Assembly: GCA_027493525.1 (NCBI GenBank)
Contig: JAOSKN010000003.1
Location: forward strand, 186,001 to 250,000
Direction: 5' to 3'
DNA length: 64,000 nucleotides
DNA from: Planctomycetota bacterium
Lineage (GTDB): Bacteria > Planctomycetota > SZUA-567 > H5-PLA8
The position numbers were made by a program, and so were the translations under genes. Of this stretch, positions 35,981 through 45,200 are shown in pieces. A model generated the notes under the pieces. That model saw only the letters and a program-made list of their open reading frames with translations, was not told where the DNA came from and did not search any database. Within the stretch, counting starts at the first letter, position 1, and each line of letters starts with the position of its first letter.

Positions 35981-36954
35981 ATGATAGTGGATTGCCATTC
36001 GGAATCTCCCGTACGAAGCCGCCTTGACGCGGCCGCGCCAGGAAAGGGGTTCGTATTGCCATCCGCTTCCTCCCAGCCCGAGACCGCCGCGACCTTCCTC
36101 GAGCGGGTCCGTACCTTCGTGGACCGCGAGCTTGACCGGCACGTTCCCGCGGAAAGCGAATCTCCTCAGACGCTGCACAAGGCGATGCGCTACTCCCTGA
36201 TGGCCGGCGGCAAGCGCCTGCGCCCCGCGCTGGCGCTCGCCGCGAGCGAGGTCGTAGGCGGAAGCTTCGAAGACGCCGCGCCCGTCGCCTGCGCCGTCGA
36301 GATGATCCATACCTACTCTCTGATCCACGACGACCTGCCCGCGATGGACGACGACGACCTCCGCCGCGGGCGCCCGACCTGCCATAAGGTCTTCGGCGAA
36401 GCCATGGCGATCCTCGCCGGCGACGCGCTCCTGACCCTGGCCTTCGAGGTGCTCACTCGCGGGGCGCGGACCGACCAGATACCCCATGTCGTTCGAACCG
36501 TCGCCCAGGCCGCCGGTACCGCCGGGATGGTCGGAGGGCAGGTCCTAGACCTGGAAGGGGAGGGCCGCCCCGCGACCCTGGAGTCGGTCCGGGCGATCCA
36601 TGAGTGGAAGACCGCCGCCCTGATCCGGGGAAGCTGTGTCGCGGGCGCTCAAGCGGGGGAGCATCCCTAAAAGAAGCCGAATCTATGGTGCGTTTTGGCC
36701 AAAAGATAGGTCTGGCTTTCCAGATCCTTGACGATATTCTGGATGAAACCAGTTCGCCAGAAGAGCTAGGCAAGACCCCGGGCAAAGATGCCCAGGCCGG
36801 TAAGGCAACGTATCCACGAGTCATGGGCTTAGAGAAGGCGAGGATCGAGGCCCAGAAACTTGTAGACGAGGCCCTGGCGGAACTACATACTTTCGGTGCA
36901 CGTGCGCAAAGAATGGAGCATTTGGCCCGGTTCGTGGTGGAACGACGCAGTTGA
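35981..36954 (+). CDS. Polyprenyl (geranylgeranyl/farnesyl-type) diphosphate synthase, frameshifted
   Basis: An isoprenyl chain-elongation enzyme. FARM is HDDLPAMDDDDLRRGR; SARM is QILDDILDETSS. Lys-Arg of GGKRLRP is present. Read literally the frame stops at 36670 after GSCVAGAQAGEHP, before SARM. Adding one G to the run at 36655-36659 restores AGGASLKEAESMVRFG and continues to a natural end at 36954 (about 324 residues). The ATG at 35981 has GAGAAGGG upstream. It precedes dxs, so the two form an isoprenoid pair. The break in a likely essential gene argues for a miscalled base. Confidence 0.88.
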
Positions 36955-37038
36955 CGCACATGTGACGTTGAACGTTTTGCCGTGGTTGAGCGTTGATCGG
37001 ATAAGGGCATGCGCCCCATCGCCAAGGAGAACGTCGAG

Positions 37039-39045
37039 ATGAGCAGCAAGCAGGGTGTGCTTGGCGCGGATACCAGTGAAACGTCCCCGGACCTCCTGAT
37101 CAAGCGCGCGGCCCAGGCGTTGGGGGCCGAGGAGGTTCCCTGCGATGTGCCTCAGCCGTTCCTCGAACACGTCAAAGGCCACGAAGACGTCAGCCGCATC
37201 CCCATGGCCCTGCTGCCCAAGCTGGCCTGGGAGATCCGGCAGAAGATTCACGAGTCGGTGAAGGTGACCGGCGGGCACCTGGCGAGCAACCTGGGCGTCG
37301 TGGAACTCTCCATCGCCCTGCACCGCGTCTACGACTTCCGCAAGGATCGCCTGGTGATGGACGTCGGGCACCAAGTCTACCCGCACAAGATGCTCACGGG
37401 CCGCGCGGGCCGCTTCCACACGCTGCGCCAGGCCAACGGGATCGCCGGATTCCCCGACCACCGCGAGGATCCGGTCTACGACCTGTTCCACACCTCGCAC
37501 GCCGGGATGGCCGCGAGCATGACGGTGGGGCTGGCGATGGCCGAACACCGCCGCGGGATGAAGAACCACCACATCGCCCTGGTCGGCGACGGCGCGATGA
37601 CGGCCGGCGTCTCCTTCGAGGCGCTCAACCATGCCGGGCACTGCGAAGAAGACGTGCTGATGATCTTCAACGACAACGGCTGCAGCATCTCGGCCAATGT
37701 CGGCGCGCTCTCCTCGACCTGTTCCAAGATCCGCAAGACGGGGATCTTCAAGCGCGTGCGCGATTTCGGCAAGGAGATGCTGGGGAAGATGCCGTACGGG
37801 AAAGACGCCGAGCGCATCGCCGGGCAGATGCTCGGGGCCGCCAGCCACCTGACTCACTCCCCTGGCGCGATCTTCATGGACCTGGGCTTCAAGTACTACG
37901 GCCCCGTCGACGGGCACGACTTCGAGGCGCTCCACGAGTGGCTCGAGGAGATGAAGCACATCAAGGGTCCCAAGCTGCTCCACGTCATCACCCAGAAGGG
38001 CCGCGGGATGACCTGGGCCGAGGAAGACCCGATCAACTGGCACGGCGCGAAGCCCTACGAGGTCCAGGGCGGCACCGCCGTGGTCAAGAAGCCCAGCAAG
38101 CCCGTGCAGCGCGACTACTGCACCGTGGTCAGCGAGACGATCCTCAAGCGCGCCAAGGCCGACAAGAACATCGTCGCGATCACCGCCGCGATGGCCGAAG
38201 GCACGACGCTTTCCAAGGTCCGCAGCGAGCTGCCCGGGCAGTTCATCGACGTGGGCATCTGCGAGCAGCATGCCACGGCGCTCGCCGCGGCCATGCGCAA
38301 GGGCGGCGTCAACGCCGTCGCCTGCATCTACTCCAGCTTCCTCCAGCGCGCCGTGGACCAGCTCTTTCACGAGGTCAGCCTGCAGGACGGCATCCCGGTC
38401 ACGATCTGCATGGACCGCGCGGGGCTCTGCGGCGACGACGGCGCCACGGCCAACGGCGTCTTCGACCTGGCTTACATGCGCGCCTTCCCGCATTTCGTGC
38501 TGATGGCGCCGAAGGACGAGGTCGAGACCGAGGCGATGGTCAACTTCGGCCTGGACCTCGACAAGCCGGTCTTCATCCGCACGCCCAAGGAGCCCAGCGC
38601 CACCGCGATGACCGCCGAGTTCAAGCCCCTCGAACTGGGCAAGGGCGAGATCGTCCGCGAGGGCGAAAAGAAGGTCGCCTTCCTGGCCTACGGCGCGATG
38701 GTCGTCCGCTGCATGCAGGCCGCCGAGAAGCTCGAGAAGGAGCACGGCCTCAAGGCCACCGTCGCCAACGCCCGCTTCTGCAAGCCGCTGGACGGCGACC
38801 TGGTCGCGAAGCTGCTGAACGAGTACGAGTACGTCTTCACCGCCGAAGACCACCAGCTCCAGAACGGCTTCGGCAGCGCGGTGCTGGAAGAGGCCAACGA
38901 CCGCCGGCTCGACGCGCGGAAGCTCACGCGCCTGGGCATCCCGGACCTCTTCGTCTACCACGGCAAGCGCGACTGGCAGCTCGCCCAGGTCGGGCTGGAT
39001 TGCGACGGGCTCGTGGCCTCCGTGCTCAAGACCCTCAAGAAATAA
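37039..39045 (+). CDS. dxs: 1-deoxy-D-xylulose-5-phosphate synthase
   Basis: A 668-residue DXS, the first enzyme of the MEP isoprenoid pathway, joining pyruvate and glyceraldehyde 3-phosphate with thiamine diphosphate. TPP-binding GDGAMTAGVSFEALNHAG with the distal DNGCSI, the early GGHLASNLGVVELSIALH and the transketolase-central CEQHATALAA are all present. The ATG at 37039 has AAGGAG well placed; an ATG at 37009 has poor spacing. A strong terminator follows at 39068. Confidence 0.95.
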   Translation: MSSKQGVLGADTSETSPDLLIKRAAQALGAEEVPCDVPQPFLEHVKGHEDVSRIPMALLPKLAWEIRQKIHESVKVTGGHLASNLGVVELSIALHRVYDFRKDRLVMDVGHQVYPHKMLTGRAGRFHTLRQANGIAGFPDHREDPVYDLFHTSHAGMAASMTVGLAMAEHRRGMKNHHIALVGDGAMTAGVSFEALNHAGHCEEDVLMIFNDNGCSISANVGALSSTCSKIRKTGIFKRVRDFGKEMLGKMPYGKDAERIAGQMLGAASHLTHSPGAIFMDLGFKYYGPVDGHDFEALHEWLEEMKHIKGPKLLHVITQKGRGMTWAEEDPINWHGAKPYEVQGGTAVVKKPSKPVQRDYCTVVSETILKRAKADKNIVAITAAMAEGTTLSKVRSELPGQFIDVGICEQHATALAAAMRKGGVNAVACIYSSFLQRAVDQLFHEVSLQDGIPVTICMDRAGLCGDDGATANGVFDLAYMRAFPHFVLMAPKDEVETEAMVNFGLDLDKPVFIRTPKEPSATAMTAEFKPLELGKGEIVREGEKKVAFLAYGAMVVRCMQAAEKLEKEHGLKATVANARFCKPLDGDLVAKLLNEYEYVFTAEDHQLQNGFGSAVLEEANDRRLDARKLTRLGIPDLFVYHGKRDWQLAQVGLDCDGLVASVLKTLKK

Positions 39046-39067
39046 CGCGCCCCGGCGCGGGCCTTGC

Positions 39068-39104
39068 GGGGCGGGACGCCTGGCGCGGCCCGCCCCGTTT
39101 TTTT
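39068..39104 (+). terminator. Rho-independent terminator after dxs
   Basis: GGGGCGGG (39068-39075) pairs with CCCGCCCC (39089-39096) across a 13-nt loop and is followed by G and seven T. It ends the polyprenyl synthase-dxs unit. Confidence 0.8.
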
Positions 39105-39184
39105 AGGCGTCGCTCCGTCTGCTCTTCTGACCGGCCGCCCGCGGCGCGCCATGGTAGAATCCCGGCCCCTCCGGGAGAATGGCC

Positions 39185-40111
39185 ATGGCCCTCGACGAAC
39201 GCGGCTACTTCGACATCCAGATCAACGGCTACAAGGGCGTCGATTTCCACAAGGACGATTTGAGCGGCGAGGAACTGCGCGGGGTCTGCGAAGCGCTCAA
39301 CGCCGACGGCAACGACGGCATCCTGCTCACCATCACCACCGAGAAGCTCGAGTTCATGACCGCGCGCCTGGCCCGCGTCGCGAAGCTCCGCGCCCAGGAC
39401 AAGCGGCTCCAGTCGATGATCTGGGGCATTCACGTGGAAGGCCCGTTCCTTAACGAGCGCCCCGGCTACAAGGGCGCGCACCCGGAGGACGCCATCCATC
39501 CGGCCAACGTGGAAGAGATGAAGCGGCTCCTCGACGCCGCCGACGGGCTGGTGCGGCTCGTCACGCTGGCGCCCGAGCGCGACCCCGGCTTCGCGACGAC
39601 GAAGTACCTGCATGGGAAAGGCGTCGTCGTCAGCGCCGGGCACTGCGACCCGTCGCTCGACGAGCTGAAAGCCGCCATCGACGCGGGCGTCTCGATGTTC
39701 ACCCATCTCGGCAACGGCTGCCCGATGCAGATGCACCGGCACGACAACATCGTCCAGCGCGCGCTGAGCCTGTATAAGCACCTCTGGCTCTGCTTCATCC
39801 CCGACGGCGCGCATGTGGCCTTCCCGGCGCTGGGGAACTACCTGCGCGCGGCGGGTTTCGAGCGGACGATCGTGGTCACCGACGCGATCGCCGCCGCGGG
39901 GATGGGCCCGGGAACCTACAAGCTCGGCCGCTGGACCCTCACGCTGGGCGAGGACATGGTCGCCCGCGCCCCCGACGGCAGCCACCTGGTCGGCGCGGCG
40001 ATTACCATGCCGCAGTGCGAGAAGAACCTCGTCGAAAAGGTCGGCCTCTCTCGGGAAGACGCGCGCCGCCTGCTCGTCGCCAATCCGCGCATCGCCTTCG
40101 GCCTGGATTAG
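39185..40111 (+). CDS. N-acetylglucosamine-6-phosphate deacetylase-like amidohydrolase
   Basis: A 308-residue NagA-like enzyme, which removes acetate from GlcNAc-6-phosphate. Metal and catalytic marks: YFDIQINGYKGVDFH, HVEGPF with the ligand Glu, SAGHCDPS, FTHLGNG and VVTDAIAAAGM with the catalytic Asp. It lacks about 50 residues of the usual N-terminal beta-sandwich half, so the domain is reduced. The ATG at 39185 has GGGAG seven bases upstream; one at 39179 is too close. TAGAAT at 39154-39159 could be its -10 box. Activity is inferred from the conserved site. Confidence 0.85.
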   Translation: MALDERGYFDIQINGYKGVDFHKDDLSGEELRGVCEALNADGNDGILLTITTEKLEFMTARLARVAKLRAQDKRLQSMIWGIHVEGPFLNERPGYKGAHPEDAIHPANVEEMKRLLDAADGLVRLVTLAPERDPGFATTKYLHGKGVVVSAGHCDPSLDELKAAIDAGVSMFTHLGNGCPMQMHRHDNIVQRALSLYKHLWLCFIPDGAHVAFPALGNYLRAAGFERTIVVTDAIAAAGMGPGTYKLGRWTLTLGEDMVARAPDGSHLVGAAITMPQCEKNLVEKVGLSREDARRLLVANPRIAFGLD

Positions 40112-40158
40112 CGCGCCGAGTTGACTACATTAGCCCTTATAGACGACGGAGGCGTAGC

Positions 40159-40175
40159 ACGGGCGACTCGCCCGC
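40159..40175. repeat. Palindromic repeat between nagA-like and thiolase genes
   Basis: ACGGGCGACTCGCCCGC matches the 7-3-7 palindrome family found at 10917, 11890, 11974, 12004, 49386, 49410, 49438 and 63356; here it is preceded by GCGTAGC as elsewhere. Confidence 0.5.
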
Positions 40176-40220
40176 AAAGGCTGCGATGAATTCGGATTTT
40201 TGCCTGGCCTGGAGCCCCCC

Positions 40221-41402
40221 ATGCCCATTCCCGTTATCCTCTCCGCTGCGCGCCTGCCGATTGGGAAGTTCCTCGGCGGCCTTTCATCCTTTTCGGCGCC
40301 CGAACTCGGCGCGTTGGCCTTCAAGGCCGCGCTGGCCCGCGCGGGCGTGAAGCCCGAGGAGCTCGACGAGGCCATCCTCGGCAACGTCCTCTCGGCCGGT
40401 CTGGGGCAGGCGGTCGCGCGGCAGGCGGCGCTTAAAGCCGGTTGCCCGGAATCGCTCCCGGCCTTCGCGGTCAACAAGGTCTGCGGCTCGGGGTTGAAGG
40501 CCGTGATGCTCGCCGCGCAGGCGATCCGCGCCGGCGACGCGAAGGTGGTCCTGGCGGGCGGCGCCGAGAGCATGTCCAACGCGCCGCACCTGGTCCGCCG
40601 CCACCGCACCGGCAGCCCCTACGGCCACGGCATCTTCGAGGACAGCATCCTCTCCGACGGCCTGGAGTGCGCCTTCGAGAAGTGGCACATGGGCAGCGCC
40701 GCCGAGCACATCGCCAGGCGCTTCAAGGTTTCGCGCGAGGAGATGGACAATTTCGCACTCCAGAGCCACCAGCGCGCCGTCGCCGCGCAAGAGGCCGGAC
40801 ATTTCAAGAAGGAACTGGTTCCCGCCGAAGTCCCGCAACGCAAGGGACCGGCGCTGGTCGTGGACAAGGACGAAGGCCCGCGCGCCGACACGGCCCTGGA
40901 GAAGCTCGCCAAACTCCCGCCGGCCTTCGAGAAGGACGGCTGCGTCACCGCCGGCAACTCCAGCTCGCTCAACGACGGCGCCGCGGCGCTGGTGGTCGCC
41001 GACGAGGCCTGGGCCAAGGCGCAGGGCAAGGCGCCGCTCGCGCGCATCCTGGCCTACGCCACCGCCGGCGTCGCGCCGAAGGAGATCTTCCATGCGCCCT
41101 CGCTGGCCGTGCCCGCGGCGCTGGCCAAGGCCGACCGCAAGCTCGGCGACGTGGACCTCTTCGAACTCAACGAAGCCTTCGCCGCGCAATCGGTGGCCAA
41201 CGTGAAGCATCTGGAGGTCGATCCGGCCAAGGTAAACGTGCACGGCGGCGCGGTCGCGCTGGGGCACCCCATCGGCGCGAGCGGCGCGCGGGTGCTCGTC
41301 ACGCTCCTCCACGCCCTGGAGGCCCGCGGCGGCAAGCTCGGCGTGGCGAGCCTCTGCCTCGGCGGAGGCAACGCGGTGGCGCTGGTGGTGGAGCGCCCGT
41401 GA
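40221..41402 (+). CDS. Acetyl-CoA acetyltransferase (thiolase)
   Basis: A 393-residue thiolase. The acyl-accepting Cys88 lies in VNKVCGSGLKAV; GGAVALGHPIGASGAR carries the catalytic His, and ASLCLGGGNA the second Cys. The family makes or splits acetoacetyl-CoA and longer 3-ketoacyl-CoAs. GGAG precedes the ATG at 40221. The hydroxyacyl-CoA dehydrogenase and enoyl-CoA hydratase genes lie 3 kb away on the other strand, so it may share their pathway. Confidence 0.95.
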   Translation: MPIPVILSAARLPIGKFLGGLSSFSAPELGALAFKAALARAGVKPEELDEAILGNVLSAGLGQAVARQAALKAGCPESLPAFAVNKVCGSGLKAVMLAAQAIRAGDAKVVLAGGAESMSNAPHLVRRHRTGSPYGHGIFEDSILSDGLECAFEKWHMGSAAEHIARRFKVSREEMDNFALQSHQRAVAAQEAGHFKKELVPAEVPQRKGPALVVDKDEGPRADTALEKLAKLPPAFEKDGCVTAGNSSSLNDGAAALVVADEAWAKAQGKAPLARILAYATAGVAPKEIFHAPSLAVPAALAKADRKLGDVDLFELNEAFAAQSVANVKHLEVDPAKVNVHGGAVALGHPIGASGARVLVTLLHALEARGGKLGVASLCLGGGNAVALVVERP

Positions 41403-41432
41403 CGTCGCGCCTTATGTCTGAGGAAACGAAAC

Positions 41433-41699
41433 GTGTTCGACTATCGCGATTTCTTTCCTCGCCAGGTGAAGGCGCCGGGGGTCTTTTCGCCCGGCCGGTG
41501 GCAGCCTTTTGAAAAGGCCGTGCAGGAAGCCAACCGCTGGATCGAGAGCCAGGGCGTCGAGGTCATCAACGTCGAAACGGTCCTGCTGCCGAATATCTAC
41601 GACGCCGATGAAGGGGGTTCGGAGGATGCCAGTCTTCGCACCAGCGGCAAGACCCAGACGGACTGGTATCAGGTCGTGCGCGTATGGTTCAGGTCCTGA
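41433..41699 (+). CDS. Small hypothetical protein
   Basis: An 88-residue protein starting at GTG 41433 (read as Met: MFDYRDFFPRQVKAPGVFSP) with GAGGAA upstream. It contains FEKAVQEANRWIESQGVEVINVETVLLPNI and ends DWYQVVRVWFRS, a pattern of small alpha-beta proteins of unknown role found after metabolic genes. No membrane segment. It follows the thiolase by 30 bp and may be co-transcribed. Confidence 0.65.
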   Translation: MFDYRDFFPRQVKAPGVFSPGRWQPFEKAVQEANRWIESQGVEVINVETVLLPNIYDADEGGSEDASLRTSGKTQTDWYQVVRVWFRS

Positions 41700-41705
41700 G
41701 CCTGT

Positions 41706-41832
41706 CTAAGTACAGCGTTGCAGAAGGTCCTGACCCACGGCTGGTGCCTTTTGCCCCGGCTTTCCGTTGCGCCTCGATCCGGAAAAAATCCCCGGCGCAT
41801 GGGGCCAATTGCTTTTGCGGCGCTGTACTAAG
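41706..41832. repeat. 127-bp element bounded by 19-bp imperfect inverted repeats
   Basis: CTAAGTACAGCGTTGCAGA (41706-41724) matches the complement of 41814-41832 at 15 of 19 bases, including nine or more in a row (AGTACAGCG). It fills the gap between two convergent genes and its right end includes the epimerase stop codon. It could be a small insertion or a bidirectional terminator. Confidence 0.4.
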
Positions 41833-42673
41833 CGTGCTGCTTCCGCCACGTGTGCTCCGGCTTCCACTTCAGCAGGCGCTTGGCCTTTGAGTTGTCGAAG
41901 AAACTCGCGAAGCCGTCGAGGGGCTTCTTGAGCGGAACGCCGGGGAAGCAGCGCTGGGCGAGTTCCGCGGAGGGGACGGTCTGGGACGAGTCGTCGTTGG
42001 TGATGTAGAAGACCTCGTGCCCCTTCCATCCGGCCTCGAGCGCCAGCCGGTTCGCGCGCACCACGTCGCGGATATCGCTGTACGCCCAGAGGTGCTTGCG
42101 CGAATCGTACGGGTCGCCGCGATTCTCGGGGCGATACCAGCGGTCGTAGGATTCTTCGTTGGTCACGCCGTGATAGCGCAGGCTCGAAATGGTCATGTCC
42201 TCGTAGCGCCGCGCGAAGCAGTCCGCGACTTGCTCGCCGACCCACTTGCTCAGCCCGTACGATTCCTCGCAGTAGGTCGGGTGCTCCTCGTCGACCGGGA
42301 AGTAGTCGAAGCGCGGCTCGCGGCTATAACTCAACCCCAGCGCGTTGACGCTGCTCGCCAGGCAGACCTTCTTGATTCCCAGCATGCGCGCGGCTTCGAG
42401 GACGTTGAACGCGCCGAGCGCGTTGTTGGCGAAGACGTCGTGCGAGGGCCGGCCGTAGAGCGAGGGGATCGCGCCGAGGTGGACCAGCGCCTCGCAGCCC
42501 TCCAGCACCCCGACCGCCTCGCCGAAATTGGCGAGGTCCGCCATCCGGAAGCCGTGCTCGTGCCCGTCCGGCGGGCGCCGGTCGGTGGAACGGACGTCGT
42601 ACCCTTCCGCGCGCAGGTGCTCGACCGTGGCTCGGCCGACCTTGCCGGTGCTGCCCGTCACGACGACCTTCAT
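41828..42673 (-). CDS. NAD-dependent epimerase/dehydratase
   Basis: A 281-residue extended short-chain dehydrogenase. The Rossmann motif is VVVTGSTGKVGRATV, and the catalytic pair is Tyr/Lys in SYGLSKWVGEQ with an upstream Ser in CLASSVNALG. The family acts on sugar nucleotides or uronate-type sugars; the LANFGEAVGVLEGCEALVHL region and short length resemble uronate dehydrogenase-like proteins. It is the last gene of the acyl-CoA unit and follows the IMPase by 41 bp. Confidence 0.9.
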   Translation of the reverse strand: MKVVVTGSTGKVGRATVEHLRAEGYDVRSTDRRPPDGHEHGFRMADLANFGEAVGVLEGCEALVHLGAIPSLYGRPSHDVFANNALGAFNVLEAARMLGIKKVCLASSVNALGLSYSREPRFDYFPVDEEHPTYCEESYGLSKWVGEQVADCFARRYEDMTISSLRYHGVTNEESYDRWYRPENRGDPYDSRKHLWAYSDIRDVVRANRLALEAGWKGHEVFYITNDDSSQTVPSAELAQRCFPGVPLKKPLDGFASFFDNSKAKRLLKWKPEHTWRKQHA

Positions 42674-42714
42674 GCGAGGACTCCAAGTAGGGAAGGGGAA
42701 GCCTAAGCCGGCAC

Positions 42715-43524
42715 TCAGGCCCGGCGCTGCTCGGTCCGCAGCACGCTCAGGACCTCGCCGTACAGCGCGGCGTTGGCGGCGAAGGCGTCCGGACCCCAGA
42801 TGGTGGCCTCGCCTTCCCAAGTGGCGAAGCGCCCGCCGGCTTCTTGCAGGATCGGCAGCAGCGGCGCGGAATCCCAGGGGTGCATGGCCGGGTCGAGCAT
42901 CACCTCGGCGCGGCCCGTGGCCACCAGCGCGTAGCCGAAGGCGTCGCCCCAGGTTCGCACCACCTTCGCGCGCGCGGCCAGGCGGTCGTAGGCGTCGGAG
43001 CGCGCCTGGGCCATCCGCGCGTCGCTGGTCAGGAGCGTCGCGTCCTCGAGCCGCTTCACGTCCGAGACCCGGCAGGGGCGGCCGTTCCAGCGGCAGCCCA
43101 GCCCGCGCGCGGCCGCGACGGTCTCGCCCAGCGCCGGCAGGTGGATCACGCCCACCGCGGCCTCGCCCTCGACCTCGACCCCGATCAGCGTCGCGTAAAG
43201 CGGCGCGCCGTGGATGAACGATTTGGTCCCGTCGATGGGATCGACGATCCAGCGATAACGCACGTCGCCGGCCTGCTCGCCCAGTTCCTCGCCCACCACC
43301 GCGTGCTGCGGGTAGCGGCGCAGGATCTCCGCGCGGATGACCTCTTCGGCTTCGCGGTCGGCGCGCGTGACCGGCGTGTCGTCGGCCTTGGTCTCGACGG
43401 CCACGCCGGCGTTGAAGTACGCCAACGTGCGCCGCCCGCCGAGGTACGCGGCCTCCAGCGCGACGTCCAGCAGTTCGGCAAGGGAAGGTGTGCTCACGCG
43501 TCGGTCCCGCCTCCGCGGCGCCAT
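42715..43524 (-). CDS. Inositol monophosphatase family protein (histidinol-phosphatase-like)
   Basis: A 269-residue lithium-sensitive phosphatase fold. Metal-binding motifs VGEELG, VDPIDGTKSF and HPWDSAPLLPIL are intact. The sequence between is closest in feel to HisN-type histidinol-phosphatases, but inositol-1-phosphate or another sugar phosphate is possible. The ATG at 43524 leaves a 5-bp gap to the upstream stop; a GTG at 43497 is an alternative start. Confidence 0.9.
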   Translation of the reverse strand: MAPRRRDRRVSTPSLAELLDVALEAAYLGGRRTLAYFNAGVAVETKADDTPVTRADREAEEVIRAEILRRYPQHAVVGEELGEQAGDVRYRWIVDPIDGTKSFIHGAPLYATLIGVEVEGEAAVGVIHLPALGETVAAARGLGCRWNGRPCRVSDVKRLEDATLLTSDARMAQARSDAYDRLAARAKVVRTWGDAFGYALVATGRAEVMLDPAMHPWDSAPLLPILQEAGGRFATWEGEATIWGPDAFAANAALYGEVLSVLRTEQRRA

Positions 43525-43529
43525 CAGGT

Positions 43530-44294
43530 TCAGAACTTGGCCGCGCGCTTCTCGAGGAACGCCGCCATGCCCTCGCGCGCCTCGCCGCTCTTGAAGGTCT
43601 CGCCAAAGCCCACGGCCTCCGCGGCCAGGCCCCGCTCGCGCGACATTCCCAGCGCCTGCCGGACGAAGTGCTTGGCGAAGGCGACGGCCTGCGGTCCCTT
43701 CGCCGCGACCGTCCGCGCGATCTGCTTCGCGGCGTCGACGAGCTGCTCCGGCGGCGCGACCTTCGTCACCAGCCCGGCGGCCAGCGCCTCCTGGGCCGAG
43801 AGCGCCTCGCCGGTGAGGATCATCTGCAGCGCGCGCCCCTCGCCGACGATGCGCGGGAGCCGCTGCGTGCCTCCGAAGCCGGGGATCAGGCCCAGGTTCA
43901 CTTCGGGCTGGCCGATCTTGAGCGGGTCGGCGGCGACGCGGATGTCGCAGGCCAGCGCCAGCTCGCAGCCGCCGCCCAGCGCCGCCCCGTGCAGCGCGGC
44001 GATCGAGACCGTCGAACTGTTCTCGATCCGCGCGAAGACCCGCTGTCCGAGTTGCGCGAACGCCACCGCGCCGGCCGGATCGAGCTGCGCCATCTCCTTG
44101 ATGTCCGCGCCGGCCAGGAAGACCTTGCCGTCCCCGTGCAGGACGCAGGCCCGCGCCCCGCCGGCTTCGATCTGACCCCAGGCCTCGTCGAGTTCCGTGA
44201 GCACCTCGGAGGAGAGGATGTTAAGGCCCTTTTCGCGGGCGAAGGTGAGCGTCGCCAGAGGGCCTTCGAGCGTTACGCGTACGAAGTTGGACAT
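43530..44294 (-). CDS. Enoyl-CoA hydratase/isomerase family protein
   Basis: A 254-residue crotonase. Oxyanion-hole segments are FLAGADIKEM and AALHGAALGGGCELALACD; the catalytic glutamates are Glu111 and Glu131 (GQPEVNLGLIPGFGG), 20 residues apart as in true enoyl-CoA hydratases. It hydrates 2-enoyl-CoA in beta-oxidation or the reverse direction. Gap of 33 bp to the dehydrogenase gene upstream. Confidence 0.95.
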   Translation of the reverse strand: MSNFVRVTLEGPLATLTFAREKGLNILSSEVLTELDEAWGQIEAGGARACVLHGDGKVFLAGADIKEMAQLDPAGAVAFAQLGQRVFARIENSSTVSIAALHGAALGGGCELALACDIRVAADPLKIGQPEVNLGLIPGFGGTQRLPRIVGEGRALQMILTGEALSAQEALAAGLVTKVAPPEQLVDAAKQIARTVAAKGPQAVAFAKHFVRQALGMSRERGLAAEAVGFGETFKSGEAREGMAAFLEKRAAKF

Positions 44295-44327
44295 GCCGAG
44301 TCTCCGCGAATTCGGTCAGGCGTTGAT

Positions 44328-45188
44328 TCAAGCCTTCTCGTATTTGTAGAATCCCTCGCCGGCCTTCCGTCCCAGCTTTCCCGCCGCGACCATCTGCTTC
44401 AGGAGCGGGCAGGGGCGGTACTTCGGGTCGCCGAAGCCCTCGAAGAGCACGTTCAGGATGTCCAGGCACACGTCCAGCCCGATGAAGTCCGCCAGCGTCA
44501 GCGGGCCCATCGGGTGCGCCATGCCCAGCTTGAAGACCTCGTCGATGGCCTCCGCCGTAGCGACCCCCTCGAAGACCGCGAAGGCCGCTTCGTTGATTAG
44601 CGGCATCAGCACGCGGTTGCTCACGAAGCCGGGATAGTCGTTCACCTCGACCGGCGTCTTGCCCAACTCCTTCGAAAGCGCCACGATCGCCGCGGTCGTC
44701 TCCGGCGAGGTCTTGTTCCCGCGGATCACCTCGACCAGCTTCATCACCGGCACGGGATTGAAGAAGTGCATCCCGATGAACCGCTCCGGCCGCTTCGTCA
44801 CCGAGGCCAGCTTGGTGATCGAGATGCTGCTGGTGTTGCTTGCGAAGAGCGTCTGGGGCTTGCAGCAGCTTTCGAGCTGGATCCAGGTCTCGGCCTTGAT
44901 CGATTCCTTCTCGAAGATCGCCTCGATGACCAGGTCGGAATCGGCGGCCGCGTCGAGGCGCGGGGCGGAGTGGATGCGGGTCAGCGCGGCCTCCGCGTCG
45001 GCCTGCGTGAGCCCGCCTTTCTTGACCACGCGGCGCAGGCTGTCCTGCACGCGCACGCGCGCGGACTCCAGTTGCGCCGGGCCCATGTCGATCAGCGTCA
45101 CCTGCTTGCCGGCGACGGCGCAGACCTGCGCGATGCCCGAGCCCATCGTCCCCGCGCCGATTACCGCGATTCGTTCGATGCCGCCCAT
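44328..45188 (-). CDS. 3-hydroxybutyryl-CoA dehydrogenase
   Basis: A 286-residue single-domain-pair enzyme. NAD(P)-binding motif IAVIGAGTMGSGIAQVCA at the N-terminus, MHFFNPVPVMKLVEVIRG with the catalytic His, and the C-terminal GLDVCLDILNVLFEGFGDPK typical of the short HBD/PaaH class. With the downstream crotonase and the B12 mutase it indicates metabolism of short or branched acyl-CoAs. Confidence 0.95.
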   Translation of the reverse strand: MGGIERIAVIGAGTMGSGIAQVCAVAGKQVTLIDMGPAQLESARVRVQDSLRRVVKKGGLTQADAEAALTRIHSAPRLDAAADSDLVIEAIFEKESIKAETWIQLESCCKPQTLFASNTSSISITKLASVTKRPERFIGMHFFNPVPVMKLVEVIRGNKTSPETTAAIVALSKELGKTPVEVNDYPGFVSNRVLMPLINEAAFAVFEGVATAEAIDEVFKLGMAHPMGPLTLADFIGLDVCLDILNVLFEGFGDPKYRPCPLLKQMVAAGKLGRKAGEGFYKYEKA

Positions 45189-45200
45189 CGGACCTCCCGC

